64,000 nucleotides of DNA from Sphingomonas sp. Leaf339 (lineage in GTDB: Bacteria; Pseudomonadota; Alphaproteobacteria; Sphingomonadales; Sphingomonadaceae), in the NCBI RefSeq assembly GCF_001426195.1, contig NZ_LMRS01000056.1, forward strand, positions 209,144 through 273,143, given 5' to 3'. A program made the position numbers and the translations under genes. Every line of letters begins with the position of its first letter. Position 1 is the first letter of the stretch. This document shows, piece by piece, positions 34,925 through 43,799 of the stretch. A model generated the notes under the pieces. It saw only the letters and a program-made list of their open reading frames with translations. It had not been told where the DNA came from and made no database searches.

Positions 34925-35044
34925 CCTGTCCTACAGGCACGGCTTCCCGTACCGCCGCCGCATCGCCGTCTTGCCACCCCGATGTTCCCCCGTGCCCACG
35001 CGCACGATCGCGCGCGTGGGTAGGTGTGACTTTCGGGACTTTCC
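34925..35044 (+). repeat. Dispersed repeat copy C
   Basis: Begins CCTGTCCTACAGG (34925-34937) and ends GTGTGACTTTCGGGACTTTCC (35024-35044). Between them CCCACGCGC...GCGCGTGGG can form a hairpin just before the GACTTT pair. GACTTT blocks are 9 bp apart (35028, 35037), exactly as in copies A and D. Confidence 0.6.
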
Positions 35045-35125
35045 GCCCCCGCCGGCGGACACGACCGTCGCTGGGAACCATGCCCGCATCGGTGCTTTCT
35101 CATCTGCTCGAAGGGGACGACATCG

Positions 35126-36550
35126 ATGACCATCCGCCTATCCGCCGGCCTGTTGCTGGCCACCGCGACCATCGCCGCGCCGGTCGCGGCGCAGCAGACG
35201 CGCTCGATCTCCGCTTCCGACCGGCAACAGGGGGCGCAGGCCAACCCACAGTTGATCGCCGAATATGGCGGTGCGTATCGCGGGCCGCAGGCGGCCTATG
35301 TCGAACGGGTGGGCAAGCGGGTGGCGGTGCAGTCCGGCCTGTCGAACGCGACCGGCGATTTCACCATCACCACGCTCAATTCGCCCGTGGAGAACGCGTT
35401 CGCGATCCCGGGCGGCTATGTCTATGTCACGCGCCAGTTGCTCGCGCTGATGAATTCAGAGGCGGAACTGGCGTCGGTACTGGGGCATGAGGTCGGCCAT
35501 GTCGCCGCCCGCCACGCCGCCAGCCGCAACACGCGCTCGAAGATCGGATCGATCCTCGCCGCGGGCGCCGGCCTCCTCACCGGCAGCAACCTCGCTTCGC
35601 AGGTCATCGGCAGCGGCGCTCAACTCTACACGCTGAAATACGGACGCGATCAGGAATATCAGGCGGACGGCCTCGGCGTCCGCTACATGACCGCCGCCGG
35701 CTATGACCCCTATGCCGCCGCCGACATGCTGAGCGCGCTCGCCGCCTCAAGCGACCTGTCCGCGCAGGTCGCCGGGCGCAACGCGAACGCCGCCCCCGGC
35801 TGGGCCTCCACCCATCCCAACAGCCAGGAACGCGTCAGCCGCGCCGCCAAGCTCGCGGCCGCAACGGGCAAGCCCGAAACCACGCCGGCGCAGGACACCG
35901 CCTTCCTGCGGATGCTCGACGGCATGCCTTATGACGAGGACCCGACGCAGGGCATGATCGACGGCCAGACCTTTCGCCATCCCGCGCTCCGCATCCGCTT
36001 CACCGCGCCGGCCGGTTATCGCATGGCCAATGGTGCCGATGCGGTGACGATCGCCGGCCCGAACGGACAGGCGCAGTTCCAAACCTCGACCGCCAGCAGC
36101 CTCGACGCCGCAATCGCCGCGCGCTTTCAGGCGCTGGGTGCGGCGGCCGGCAACGGCGAGACGCAGACCGGCAGCGCCAACGGCGTGTCCTATGCGCTGC
36201 GCACCATCCGCGCCGCCGCCAATGGCCGTGCGGTCGACGCAACCGTCGTCGCGTATCGCTTCCCCACTTCGGTCTACACCTTCACGCTGGTCACGCCGGC
36301 GGGCAGCGGCACCGGCCCGTTCCAGCCGCTGCTCGCCAGCGTCGCGCCGCTGTCCGTCGCCGATACCGCCAAAGTGCGCGGCAAGGTGATCCGCATCGTC
36401 ACGGTCGGTCCGCGCGACACCGTCGATACGCTGGCGGCGCGCATGGCCTATGCCGATTATCGCCGCGAACGCTTCGTAACGCTCAACGGCCTCGGTGGTG
36501 GCGCAACGCTCACGCCCGGTACGCTGGTGAAGCTGGTGGTGGCGGGATGA
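35126..36550 (+). CDS. Periplasmic M48 metalloprotease (BepA/LoiP-like) with LysM-like tail
   Basis: 474 aa with signal peptide (MTIRLSAGLLLATATIAAPVAA). Zinc site HEVGH at 121-125 with the third ligand in GRDQEYQADGLGVRYM. The 'ATGDFTITTLNSPVENAFAIPG' type strand (split here as TLNSPVENAFAIPGGYVYV) is characteristic of M48C. Such proteases act in outer-membrane protein quality control. The C-terminus (about 425-474, GPRDTVDTLAARMAYADYRR then LTPGTLVKLVV) resembles a LysM-like wall-binding module. Confidence 0.9.
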   Translation: MTIRLSAGLLLATATIAAPVAAQQTRSISASDRQQGAQANPQLIAEYGGAYRGPQAAYVERVGKRVAVQSGLSNATGDFTITTLNSPVENAFAIPGGYVYVTRQLLALMNSEAELASVLGHEVGHVAARHAASRNTRSKIGSILAAGAGLLTGSNLASQVIGSGAQLYTLKYGRDQEYQADGLGVRYMTAAGYDPYAAADMLSALAASSDLSAQVAGRNANAAPGWASTHPNSQERVSRAAKLAAATGKPETTPAQDTAFLRMLDGMPYDEDPTQGMIDGQTFRHPALRIRFTAPAGYRMANGADAVTIAGPNGQAQFQTSTASSLDAAIAARFQALGAAAGNGETQTGSANGVSYALRTIRAAANGRAVDATVVAYRFPTSVYTFTLVTPAGSGTGPFQPLLASVAPLSVADTAKVRGKVIRIVTVGPRDTVDTLAARMAYADYRRERFVTLNGLGGGATLTPGTLVKLVVAG

Positions 36551-36595
36551 GAACCCGCATGACGCCCCGCCCCTGCGCCGCTACAACACCGGGTC

Positions 36596-37672
36596 ATGTA
36601 TCGCCCCGCGCTGTCCGTCGTCGTCCCCTGTTATAACGAAGCTGCGTGCCTCGATCTGCTCCACGCCCGCGTATCCGCCGCAGCGCGGGCGGCGGTGGGG
36701 GACGATCACGAGATCGTGTTCATCAACGACGGCAGCCGCGACGACAGCTGGGCGGTGATGCAGCAACTGGCGAAAACTGATCCCCGCCTCGTCGCGATCA
36801 ACCTGTCGCGCAACCACGGCCACCAACTTGCACTGACCGCAGGGCTGGACCTGTGCGCCGGCGACCAGATCCTCATCATCGACGCTGACCTTCAGGACCC
36901 GCCGGAGCTCCTCACCGACATGCGCCGCACCATGGCCGCACAAGGGGCGGACGTGGTCTACGCCGTCCGCCGCCGGCGTGAGGGTGAGACGCTGTTCAAG
37001 AAAGCCACCGCCGCCGCCTTCTACCGTGTCCTCGACCGCGTCACCGACACGCCGATCCCGCTCGACACCGGCGATTTCCGGCTGATGAGCCGCCGCGCGC
37101 TCGATGCGTTGCTGTCGCTGCCGGAACAGGCGCGCTTCATCCGGGGCATGGTTGCGTGGATCGGGTTCCGGCAGGTCCCGTTTCCCTATGACCGGGCAGA
37201 GCGACATGCCGGCGAGACCAATTATCCGCTCGGCAAGATGATCCGCCTCGCCTTCGACGCCGTCACCGGCTTTTCCACCGCCCCACTGCGCTTCGCCAGC
37301 CATGTCGGCCTCGCGCTGACCGCGGTATCGCTGCTCCTGATCGTCTATATCGCGATCGGCTGGCTGTCGGGCACCGCGGTGCAGGGCTGGACCTCGACGA
37401 TGCTCGTTACCGTCGTGTTGGGCGCGGTGCAGATGTTCGTGCTCGGGATGATCGGCGAATATCTCGGCCGGCTGTACATCGAATCGAAGCGGCGGCCGCT
37501 CTACATCGTCGCCGACGTCGCCGGACCGATCCAGGGCCACGCGACGCTTGGCTTCCGCGCCGGACCGCTGGCGTCAGGCCGGCCGGGCGAGCGCGACGAT
37601 CGAGACGCCGGGCGCCATCGGTACACGCCCGACCATGTGGCGCTCCAGCCGGAAGATCGTCTCGAACAGTGA
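36596..37672 (+). CDS. Family 2 glycosyltransferase, polyprenyl-phosphate sugar transferase type
   Basis: 358 aa. GT-A fold: LSVVVPCYNEAACLDLLHAR, VFINDGSRDDSWAVM, and the metal-binding DADLQDP at 96-102. Two C-terminal transmembrane helices (about 239-262, 272-296) and LGRLYIESKRRPLYIV place it with GtrB/DPM1-like enzymes that load a sugar onto undecaprenyl or related phosphate on the cytoplasmic face. The last about 33 codons are antisense to the end of the methyltransferase gene. Functionally linked to the nearby GtrA homologue. Confidence 0.88.
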   Translation: MYRPALSVVVPCYNEAACLDLLHARVSAAARAAVGDDHEIVFINDGSRDDSWAVMQQLAKTDPRLVAINLSRNHGHQLALTAGLDLCAGDQILIIDADLQDPPELLTDMRRTMAAQGADVVYAVRRRREGETLFKKATAAAFYRVLDRVTDTPIPLDTGDFRLMSRRALDALLSLPEQARFIRGMVAWIGFRQVPFPYDRAERHAGETNYPLGKMIRLAFDAVTGFSTAPLRFASHVGLALTAVSLLLIVYIAIGWLSGTAVQGWTSTMLVTVVLGAVQMFVLGMIGEYLGRLYIESKRRPLYIVADVAGPIQGHATLGFRAGPLASGRPGERDDRDAGRHRYTPDHVALQPEDRLEQ

Positions 37673-38302
37673 ATTGACCACCGGCGGCGGCGGCGAATCA
37701 TCGCTGTCGTCGCGCCCCGTCATCCGCCCCAGCAGCCGCGCACCCGCCGCCAGCGGGAACAACAGGCTGTTGAAATAGCCGAGCTTGTCGGCCTTCAACC
37801 CTGCCCGCTCGATCGCCGAGCGCAGCGTCTTCTTGGAATAGCGGCGGTGATGGTGGTTCACCACGTCGTGCGCGCTCCACAGCCATTGATGCGCCGGCAC
37901 CGCGATCAGGATCTTGCCGCCGGGCGCCAGGCAATTCGCCATCGCCGCCAACGCCGCGACGTCGTCCTCGATATGCTCCACTACATCCAACACCGCGATC
38001 AGATCGTAATGCCCCCGCGGCACGCCGGGCAATGCCGGCAGCGGTGCCGCGCCGACGGGACGACCCAGCCGTTCGCTGGCGATTGCACGCGCCGCCGGAT
38101 CAATCTCGATCGCATCGATCTCACCGAACTGCGCCAGCATCGGCAGATTGTGGCCGGTGCCACACCCGATCTCCAGGATCTTTGCTTGCGCCGGCAATTC
38201 CCCAAAGCGCTTCAGATAATCAGCGAGGATGTCGCGCCGTGCCCGATACCACCAATGGGTGGAATCATGCGCCGCCATGCGGTCATAGACGATCCGATCC
38301 AT
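37574..38302 (-). CDS. Class I SAM-dependent methyltransferase
   Basis: 242 aa. SAM motif I KILEIGCGTGHNLPML, motif II region YDLIAVLDVVEHIEDDVAAL and LAPGGKILIAVPAH. Begins MDRIVYDRMAAHDSTHWWYRAR, an N-terminus common in glycan-locus methyltransferases. Its start is 3 bp after the gtrA stop, so they are one transcript. Its 3' end overlaps the convergent GT2 gene by 99 bp. Substrate unknown; possibly a lipid-linked or surface sugar. Confidence 0.87.
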   Translation of the reverse strand: MDRIVYDRMAAHDSTHWWYRARRDILADYLKRFGELPAQAKILEIGCGTGHNLPMLAQFGEIDAIEIDPAARAIASERLGRPVGAAPLPALPGVPRGHYDLIAVLDVVEHIEDDVAALAAMANCLAPGGKILIAVPAHQWLWSAHDVVNHHHRRYSKKTLRSAIERAGLKADKLGYFNSLLFPLAAGARLLGRMTGRDDSDDSPPPPVVNSLFETIFRLERHMVGRVPMAPGVSIVALARPA

Positions 38303-38305
38303 GGC

Positions 38306-38725
38306 TCAGGCAAACACCCAAAGGCGGTTCAGCAGGAAAGTGACGAGCGGCGTCACGAACAGCACCGGGATCAGCGGCCACCACCACGGCCCCGCCAGCA
38401 TCGCGTCGTCGGTCAGCAACCACACCCACAGCGTATTTGCGCCGTAACTGACCAGCGACACTGCGAAGAACCGCTTCGTCGTCTGCCCCGCATCCGCGCC
38501 GTGCCCGCGAAAGCTCCAGCGACTGTGGATCAGATAACCGGAAATCATCGCGACTAGATATCCGGCCAGATTCGCCACCTGTTCGGACGTGATCCGGTAT
38601 TTGGCCAGCGGCGAATAGACGACCGTATAGATTGCCGTGGTGATCCCACCGGCGATGGCAAAGCGTACCAGCTGTCCAAAGACCTCGCTGCGCCGCCAAG
38701 CATCCAGCCTTGATAATACCGCCAC
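38306..38725 (-). CDS. GtrA-family polyprenyl-linked sugar flippase-like protein
   Basis: 139 aa with four predicted transmembrane segments. The family signature is visible: GQLVRFAIAGGITTAIYTVVYS, NLAGYLVAMISGYLIHSRWSF, and the terminal VTFLLNRLWVFA. GtrA proteins are thought to flip polyprenyl-phosphate sugars made by GtrB-like GT2 enzymes, one of which is 0.6 kb away. First gene of a two-gene operon with the methyltransferase; divergent from the GT-C-like gene. Confidence 0.9.
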   Translation of the reverse strand: MAVLSRLDAWRRSEVFGQLVRFAIAGGITTAIYTVVYSPLAKYRITSEQVANLAGYLVAMISGYLIHSRWSFRGHGADAGQTTKRFFAVSLVSYGANTLWVWLLTDDAMLAGPWWWPLIPVLFVTPLVTFLLNRLWVFA

Positions 38726-38800
38726 CGCTTGCCCTTTGCCTCGCTCGCCCTAGAGCGGAGCCCCGGCGTCTATAACGCGCACGGACAAGGGGAAAGCATT

Positions 38801-40585
38801 TTGATTCTGGATGGTGTCCCCGGTCTGAAGCGGGAACTGGATCGCCGCTGGATCGCGTTCGTGCTGATCGCGTGGATCGCGGTGTCCGCCTGGTTCGTGT
38901 TCGACCGCTGGAGCGCGATCCGCTGGCTGTCGCTGGGTGACACAGACGACAATATGCGTCTGATGCAGGTGCGCGCCTGGATGGCCGGGCAGGACTGGTA
39001 CGACCTGCGTCAGTACCGGATGAACCCGCCGGTCGGCTTCGACATCCACTGGAGCCACATCGTCGACCTGCCGATCGCGGGACTGATCCTGCTGTTCCGC
39101 CATTTCATGTCGCCCAGTTGGGCAGAGCGGCTGGCCTGCGGCATCGCGCCGCTGTTGCCGCTCGGCGTCGCGATGATGGCGCTGGCCGCCACCGTCCGCC
39201 GCCTGGTCGGGCCGATCGCCTGGCCGCTGGCGCTGATCTTCCTGGTGATGAGCGCCACCACGACGATGCTGATGTTCATGCCCGAACGCATCGATCATCA
39301 CGGCTGGCAGCTCGCCTGTCTGGCGGTCACCGTCGCCGGCCTATGCGATCCCCGTACCGGTCGCGGCGGTGCGCTCGTCGGCCTGGCCAGCGCGATGTCG
39401 CTGTCGATCGGGCTGGAGATGCTGCCCTATTGCGCGATGGCGGGCGCCATCCTGACGCTCCGCTGGGTATGGGACCGGCGCGAGGAGCGGCGGCTGGAGA
39501 TCTACGCGATCACACTGGGCGGCGGCGGCGCGGCGGGGTTCGCGCTGTTCGCATCGCGCGCCAACTGGGCGATGCGTTGCGACGCGCTGACGCCGGTATG
39601 GCTGAGCGTGCTGATCGCAGCGGGCGCACTGTTGTTCGTCCTGTCCTATCTGTCGCCGCGATCGGTGATCGTCCGGCTTGCGCTGGCGGTGGCGGCAGGC
39701 GGAATCATCGCGGTCGGCTTCGCCGCGTTCTTTCCGCAATGTCTCGGCCGCCCCGAACAGGTATCGCCCGAACTTGCCCGCACCTGGCTCGCCAATGTGC
39801 GCGAGGCCAAGCCGCTCTACGCCCATCCCTTTCGCGTCGCCTTTCCGATCGCCACGCTGCCGGTCATCGGCCTGATCGGCGCGTTCGTCGGCACGTGGCG
39901 CGCGCGGCGGACGCCGGCGCTGATCGGCTGGGTCGCCGTGACCCTGTTCACCTGTTTCGCGGTCGCGATGTTGTTCTGGCAGGCGCGCGCCGGTCCAGCG
40001 GCGGCGTTATTGGCAATTCCCGGCGCGGTGGCGCTGGCGGCCTTGATCCTGCCGTGGCTGCTCGATCATCCCAAGCCCGTCGTGCGGATAGTGGGAACCG
40101 TGACGGCGTTCATGCTCGTGTCCGGCCTGTTCGCCGGCTGGGTCATCCGCTGGCTGCCGATCGACCGGCCGAGTGCCTATACCCGCCGCGTCAATGCCGC
40201 GACGGGCGAGTGCATGCGCACCTCGCGGCTGCTGACGCTCAACCGCTATCCGGCCGCCACCGTCTTCACCTTCGTCGATCTCGGCCCGCGTCTCATCACG
40301 ATCACGCATCACGATGCGATCGCAGGGCCCTATCATCGCAACGGCGACGCGATCCTCGACGTGCAGCACGCCTTCAGCCGGTCGCCCGATCAGGCGCACG
40401 CCATCATGAAGCGACACCGCGCGACCCTGTTGCTGGTCTGTCCGAACATGAGCGAATCGACGATCTATCGCGCTCGAAACCCCGGCGGCTTCTACGATCA
40501 GCTCGCGCGACGGGGGTCGTTCGACTGGCTGACGCCACTGCCGCTGCCACGCGGCGCACCGTATAGACTGTACCGGATCAGTTGA
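38801..40585 (+). CDS. Polytopic GT-C-like membrane protein (TTG start)
   Basis: 594 aa from TTG 38801 with AAGGGGA 8 bp upstream; no ATG is available near the conserved start. About 11-12 hydrophobic segments. The first outer loop has GDTDDNMRLMQVRAWMAGQ and IHWSHIVDLPIAGLI; the acidic DTDDNMR motif is like the catalytic loop of GT-C/oligosaccharyltransferase-type enzymes. A large C-terminal soluble domain (about 465-594) ends at GAPYRLYRIS. It would use a polyprenyl-linked sugar at the periplasmic face, completing the GT2-GtrA module. Acceptor unknown. Confidence 0.75.
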   Translation: MILDGVPGLKRELDRRWIAFVLIAWIAVSAWFVFDRWSAIRWLSLGDTDDNMRLMQVRAWMAGQDWYDLRQYRMNPPVGFDIHWSHIVDLPIAGLILLFRHFMSPSWAERLACGIAPLLPLGVAMMALAATVRRLVGPIAWPLALIFLVMSATTTMLMFMPERIDHHGWQLACLAVTVAGLCDPRTGRGGALVGLASAMSLSIGLEMLPYCAMAGAILTLRWVWDRREERRLEIYAITLGGGGAAGFALFASRANWAMRCDALTPVWLSVLIAAGALLFVLSYLSPRSVIVRLALAVAAGGIIAVGFAAFFPQCLGRPEQVSPELARTWLANVREAKPLYAHPFRVAFPIATLPVIGLIGAFVGTWRARRTPALIGWVAVTLFTCFAVAMLFWQARAGPAAALLAIPGAVALAALILPWLLDHPKPVVRIVGTVTAFMLVSGLFAGWVIRWLPIDRPSAYTRRVNAATGECMRTSRLLTLNRYPAATVFTFVDLGPRLITITHHDAIAGPYHRNGDAILDVQHAFSRSPDQAHAIMKRHRATLLLVCPNMSESTIYRARNPGGFYDQLARRGSFDWLTPLPLPRGAPYRLYRIS

Positions 40586-40686
40586 CCCCATACACCGGAT
40601 GATGCCGGGTAACGTCGGCGATCGAACCCTCCGCTACGGACCATGTTCCCCGTTCGACACGGGATTGGCATGATAACCGACGTCCG

Positions 40687-41490
40687 ATGACATTATCGCG
40701 CCGGGCGGTCGCGCTCACGCTCGCCGTCGCCTTCATACTCTCCCTTGCCGTGTTTGCGTCCTATGAACTCGCCACCCGTGGTTGGACACAGATCGTCACG
40801 GGACTGCCCCGGATATCCCGGTCCTGCCCGTCGCCATCGACACAAGCGTTCCTGGTGATTGGCCAGTCGCATGCGTCGAACACGGGCGTCGAACGTCACC
40901 GGACGACCGCCACGGCCTATGCCTTCGCCGATGGCGATTGTTATCCGCTGATGGACCCGATGCCGGGAACGACCGGCCGCAACGGATCGGTCTGGCCGGC
41001 CTTTGCCGATGCGCTTGGCCACCCTTCGATTATCGCCAACATCTCGATCTCGGGATCGGCCATCGAACAATGGACCACGCCTGCCCAAATGGCGAAGGTG
41101 CGGCGTACGCTGAACGCCATGAAGGCGACGGGTTACCGCGACCCGATCGTCATTTTCATGCAGGGCGAAACGAATGCCGCGCTGCAGAACTCCGCCGCTA
41201 GATATTATGACCAGCTTCGTCAGTTGATATCGGTCGATCCAACCGCGACCTGGATCGTCACACGCGAAAGCATCTGCGGCAAATCGCCAACCAAATGGCA
41301 GCCGCTGGATGACGCCCGCGATCGGCTGGCGCGGGAATATGACCGGGTCGTGATCGGTCCCGATCTAGACCGCATTCCTATGAGCAGGCGGCAGGATGAT
41401 AAATGCCATTTAACATCGGTCGCGCAGACATGGCTGGGTCAGCAGCTCGCCGCGACGGTTAGATCGCATCTCGCACAGGCAACCGAATAG
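40687..41490 (+). CDS. Membrane-anchored or secreted sialate O-acetylesterase-like (SGNH) esterase
   Basis: 267 aa. N-terminal signal/anchor at about 7-25. SGNH-type motifs: block I FLVIGQSHASN with nucleophile Ser61, block II-like ISISGSAIEQW (Gly123), block III-like IFMQGETNAAL (QGE 159-161), and the catalytic pair in DDKCHLTS (Asp238, His241). The order fits the SASA/acetylxylan esterase family, which deacetylates carbohydrates. Six cysteines suggest disulfides. Its place 100 bp after the GT-C-like gene suggests trimming of acetylated surface glycan; that link is inference. Confidence 0.75.
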   Translation: MTLSRRAVALTLAVAFILSLAVFASYELATRGWTQIVTGLPRISRSCPSPSTQAFLVIGQSHASNTGVERHRTTATAYAFADGDCYPLMDPMPGTTGRNGSVWPAFADALGHPSIIANISISGSAIEQWTTPAQMAKVRRTLNAMKATGYRDPIVIFMQGETNAALQNSAARYYDQLRQLISVDPTATWIVTRESICGKSPTKWQPLDDARDRLAREYDRVVIGPDLDRIPMSRRQDDKCHLTSVAQTWLGQQLAATVRSHLAQATE

Positions 41491-41609
41491 ACGCGTGCCA
41501 GACCCGTCGTCCGGGTAGTCACCCTGGACCAGTAGGCATTATAAAGGAAAACAGTCCGTTTCCGAACTCGGTGCACCTTAACCATCCGCTTTTGCGTAGG
41601 GGCCGGGCC

Positions 41610-41777
41610 ATGCAAGACCTTCCCCGCCCCGATCAGCGCCGCGCGCTGGCCCGCCTCATTACCCAGTCGCTTGAGCTGGCCGATACGCTGGGCCTGGATA
41701 TGGTCGGCATCTCGCTTAACGGCGCGCTTGAGCAACTTGTCGGCGACGCCAGCCTTGCGACGGTGAGACCGCACTGA
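41610..41777 (+). CDS. Small conserved-looking protein of unknown function
   Basis: 55 aa from ATG 41610, preceded by AGGGG; a possible TATAAA box lies at about 41541. Sequence begins MQDLPRPDQRRALARLITQS and continues with an amphipathic helix (LELADTLGLDMVGISLNGALEQL). No signal peptide or cysteine. I do not recognise the family. The stop codon lies in a perfect palindrome. Confidence 0.6.
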   Translation: MQDLPRPDQRRALARLITQSLELADTLGLDMVGISLNGALEQLVGDASLATVRPH

Positions 41778-41790
41778 TTAATCAGTGCGG
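41769..41790. terminator. Perfect 22-bp palindrome between convergent genes
   Basis: CCGCACTGATTAATCAGTGCGG: two 11-bp arms with no spacer. It includes the stop codon of the 55-aa gene and ends 5 bp before the marC stop. Most simply a bidirectional termination structure, although the absence of a loop would force the central bases to unpair and there is no T tract. Confidence 0.5.
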
Positions 41791-41794
41791 GACT

Positions 41795-42412
41795 TCAGCG
41801 CAGCGTCACCTGCAGCCCATCGATCACGAACTGCACCGCCAACGCAGCCAGCAGAACGCCGAGCAGCCGGGTAATCACCGCCTCGATCTTCGCCCCCAGC
41901 AACCGCATCAACGGACCGGCCGCCAGCAGCGCCACCAGCGTTAGGCCAAGGATGGTGAACAGCGCCGCCAGCACCACCGCTGTCCGCTCGATCCCGTCAT
42001 TGCGGCTCATCAACAGCATCACCGACGCGATCGATCCCGGCCCCGCGATCATCGGCATCGCCATCGGGAAGATCGACACGTCCTCCACCTCGTCCGCCGA
42101 CAGGTTCGCGGCGCGATCCTCGCGACGTTGCGTGCGCTTTTCGAACACCATCTCCAGTGCGATCAGGAACAGCATGATGCCGCCCGCGATGCGGAAACTG
42201 GCGAGTTCGATACCCAGACCCTTCAACAGGTCTTCGCCGAACAGTGCGAACACCAGCAAGATCGCCGTCGCCACGCCGACCGCGCGGATCGCCATCGCCC
42301 GGCGCACCATCGGCGTCGCGCCCGCCGACAACCCGGCATAGATCGGCGCGCAGCCCGGCGGATCGATCACCACGAAGAACGTGATGAGCGACGAGATGAA
42401 CAGCTCGATCAC
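41795..42412 (-). CDS. MarC-family integral membrane protein
   Basis: 205 aa from GTG 42412, which overlaps the folD stop (GTGA) and has GAGG 7 bp upstream. Six hydrophobic segments. MarC (UPF0056) landmarks: [58 protein letters not shown]. The family's function is unsettled; an early link to multiple antibiotic resistance was not upheld. Translationally coupled to folD. Confidence 0.9.
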   Translation of the reverse strand: MIELFISSLITFFVVIDPPGCAPIYAGLSAGATPMVRRAMAIRAVGVATAILLVFALFGEDLLKGLGIELASFRIAGGIMLFLIALEMVFEKRTQRREDRAANLSADEVEDVSIFPMAMPMIAGPGSIASVMLLMSRNDGIERTAVVLAALFTILGLTLVALLAAGPLMRLLGAKIEAVITRLLGVLLAALAVQFVIDGLQVTLR

Positions 42413-43275
42413 AACGCCGCCTCGACACCCGTGCGGCGGCATGCCGAGACATAGGTGTTGCGGAGCAGGCAGGCGATCGTCATCGGCCCCACCCCGCCCG
42501 GCACCGGCGTGATCGCCCCCGCCACCTCGACCGCCGCGGCGAAATCGACATCGCCGACCAGCCCGGCATCGGTGCGGTTGATGCCGACATCGATCACCGT
42601 CGCGCCCGGCTTGATCCAGTCGCCCTTGATAAAATTCGCGATGCCGACCGCCGCGACGACAATATCCGCGTGCCGCACCCGGGCCGGCAGATCGCGCGTG
42701 CGACTGTGCGCGACGGTGACGGTGCAGCTTTCGGCGATCAGCAACTGCGCCATCGGCTTGCCAACGATGTTCGACCGGCCGACGACCACCGCGTCCAGCC
42801 CGGTCAGGTCGGGCAGCACCGATTTCAACAGCATCACGCAGCCAAGCGGCGTGCACGGCACGAAGCCCGGCATCCCCGTCGCCAGCCGCCCGGCATTGAC
42901 CGGGTGGAAACCATCGACGTCCTTGTCGGGATCGATCGCCAGCAACACCCCTTGCGTATCCAGATGCTTCGGCAACGGCAGCTGGACGAGGATGCCGTCG
43001 ACCGCCGGATCGGCGTTCAGCGCCTCGACCAGCGCCAGCAACGTCGCGTTGTCGGTATCGGCGGGCAGGCGGTGCTCGATACTTTCCATCCCCGCCTCGC
43101 GCGTCGCGCGGCCCTTGCTCTTCACATAGACCGACGACGCCGGGTCCTCGCCGATCAGCACGACGGCCAGACCGGGCGCACGGCCCGCCTGTGCGCGAAA
43201 GGTCGCAACATGGGTGGCAATGGTGGCGCGGAGGCGGGCGGCATGCGCCTTGCCGTCGATGATCGTGGCGGTCAT
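42409..43275 (-). CDS. folD: Bifunctional methylenetetrahydrofolate dehydrogenase/cyclohydrolase
   Basis: 288 aa. Interconverts 5,10-methylene-THF and 10-formyl-THF. Signature [15 protein letters not shown] contains the catalytic Lys and Tyr region, followed by [14 protein letters not shown], the NADP-binding [17 protein letters not shown], and the end motif [17 protein letters not shown] 135-bp gap separates it from yggT upstream. Confidence 0.95.
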   Translation of the reverse strand: MTATIIDGKAHAARLRATIATHVATFRAQAGRAPGLAVVLIGEDPASSVYVKSKGRATREAGMESIEHRLPADTDNATLLALVEALNADPAVDGILVQLPLPKHLDTQGVLLAIDPDKDVDGFHPVNAGRLATGMPGFVPCTPLGCVMLLKSVLPDLTGLDAVVVGRSNIVGKPMAQLLIAESCTVTVAHSRTRDLPARVRHADIVVAAVGIANFIKGDWIKPGATVIDVGINRTDAGLVGDVDFAAAVEVAGAITPVPGGVGPMTIACLLRNTYVSACRRTGVEAAL

Positions 43276-43410
43276 GGCGCCGCCGCATAGAGCGTGTGGG
43301 CGATTTCCGCCAGCACAGCGGCACCGTAGTCGATGTGCGGCCGCTTCACCCGCACATCGTCACCGGGTCGTCGTCGACGTTGCCATCGGCCCGATGCTCA
43401 ACAGCGGCTC

Positions 43411-43713
43411 TCAATAAGCGGCGCTAAGATAGCTCGCTGCGATGTTGGGGATCACGATCTGCCCCAGGATATAGATCACTAACAGGACGATCATCGGCGA
43501 CAGGTCGAGCGCGCCGAAATCGGGCAGGATGCGCCGGATCGGCCGGTAAAGCGGCTCGGTCATCCGGCCGAGCGCGGTCCAGACCGTGCGGACGAAATCG
43601 CTATGCGTGTTGATGATGTTGAATGCGATCAACCAGGACAGGATCGCCTGGACGACGATGATCCACCACACGATGTTGAGCAGCAACTGGACGATCTGAA
43701 GAAGCGCGATCAA
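43411..43713 (-). CDS. YggT-family membrane protein (probable TTG start)
   Basis: 100 aa from TTG 43713 with CGGAGT upstream; the frame stays open further but with no membrane-protein character. YggT landmarks: LLNIVWWIIVVQAILSWLI, the FVRTVWTALGRMTEPLYRPI amphipathic region and RILPDFGALDLSPMIVLLVI. Two or three transmembrane helices. Homologues are linked to osmotic tolerance and to membrane-protein or division functions; exact role unknown. Confidence 0.87.
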   Translation of the reverse strand: MIALLQIVQLLLNIVWWIIVVQAILSWLIAFNIINTHSDFVRTVWTALGRMTEPLYRPIRRILPDFGALDLSPMIVLLVIYILGQIVIPNIAASYLSAAY

Positions 43714-43799
43714 GGCATGACTCCGGTGGGGACGTGATGACTTTATAGGGAGCAGAAGCCCCCCATAGAAGCCCTGCGCCGGATTAGGTGCGCGTCCGG

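Larger units (their letters stand above)
34677..35125. other. 449-bp divergent intergenic region with operator and repeat
   Basis: No credible gene. From left to right it contains TTGACA read on the minus strand (34740-34735), a possible -35 for the GH31 gene without a clear -10. Next come a perfect palindrome (34848-34871) and dispersed repeat copy C (34925-35044), with an embedded GC hairpin at about 34995-35020. The M48 gene ribosome site AAGGGGA precedes 35126. Confidence 0.6.

Noticed and set aside
43276..43362. Short minus-strand frame running into the folD start ([20 protein letters not shown], ending TLYAAAP)
   Set aside because: The tail looks coding-like and ends in an ATGA overlap with folD, so a decayed or tiny gene is possible. 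It has no convincing start or family and is at most about 40 codons, so I did not list it as a gene.
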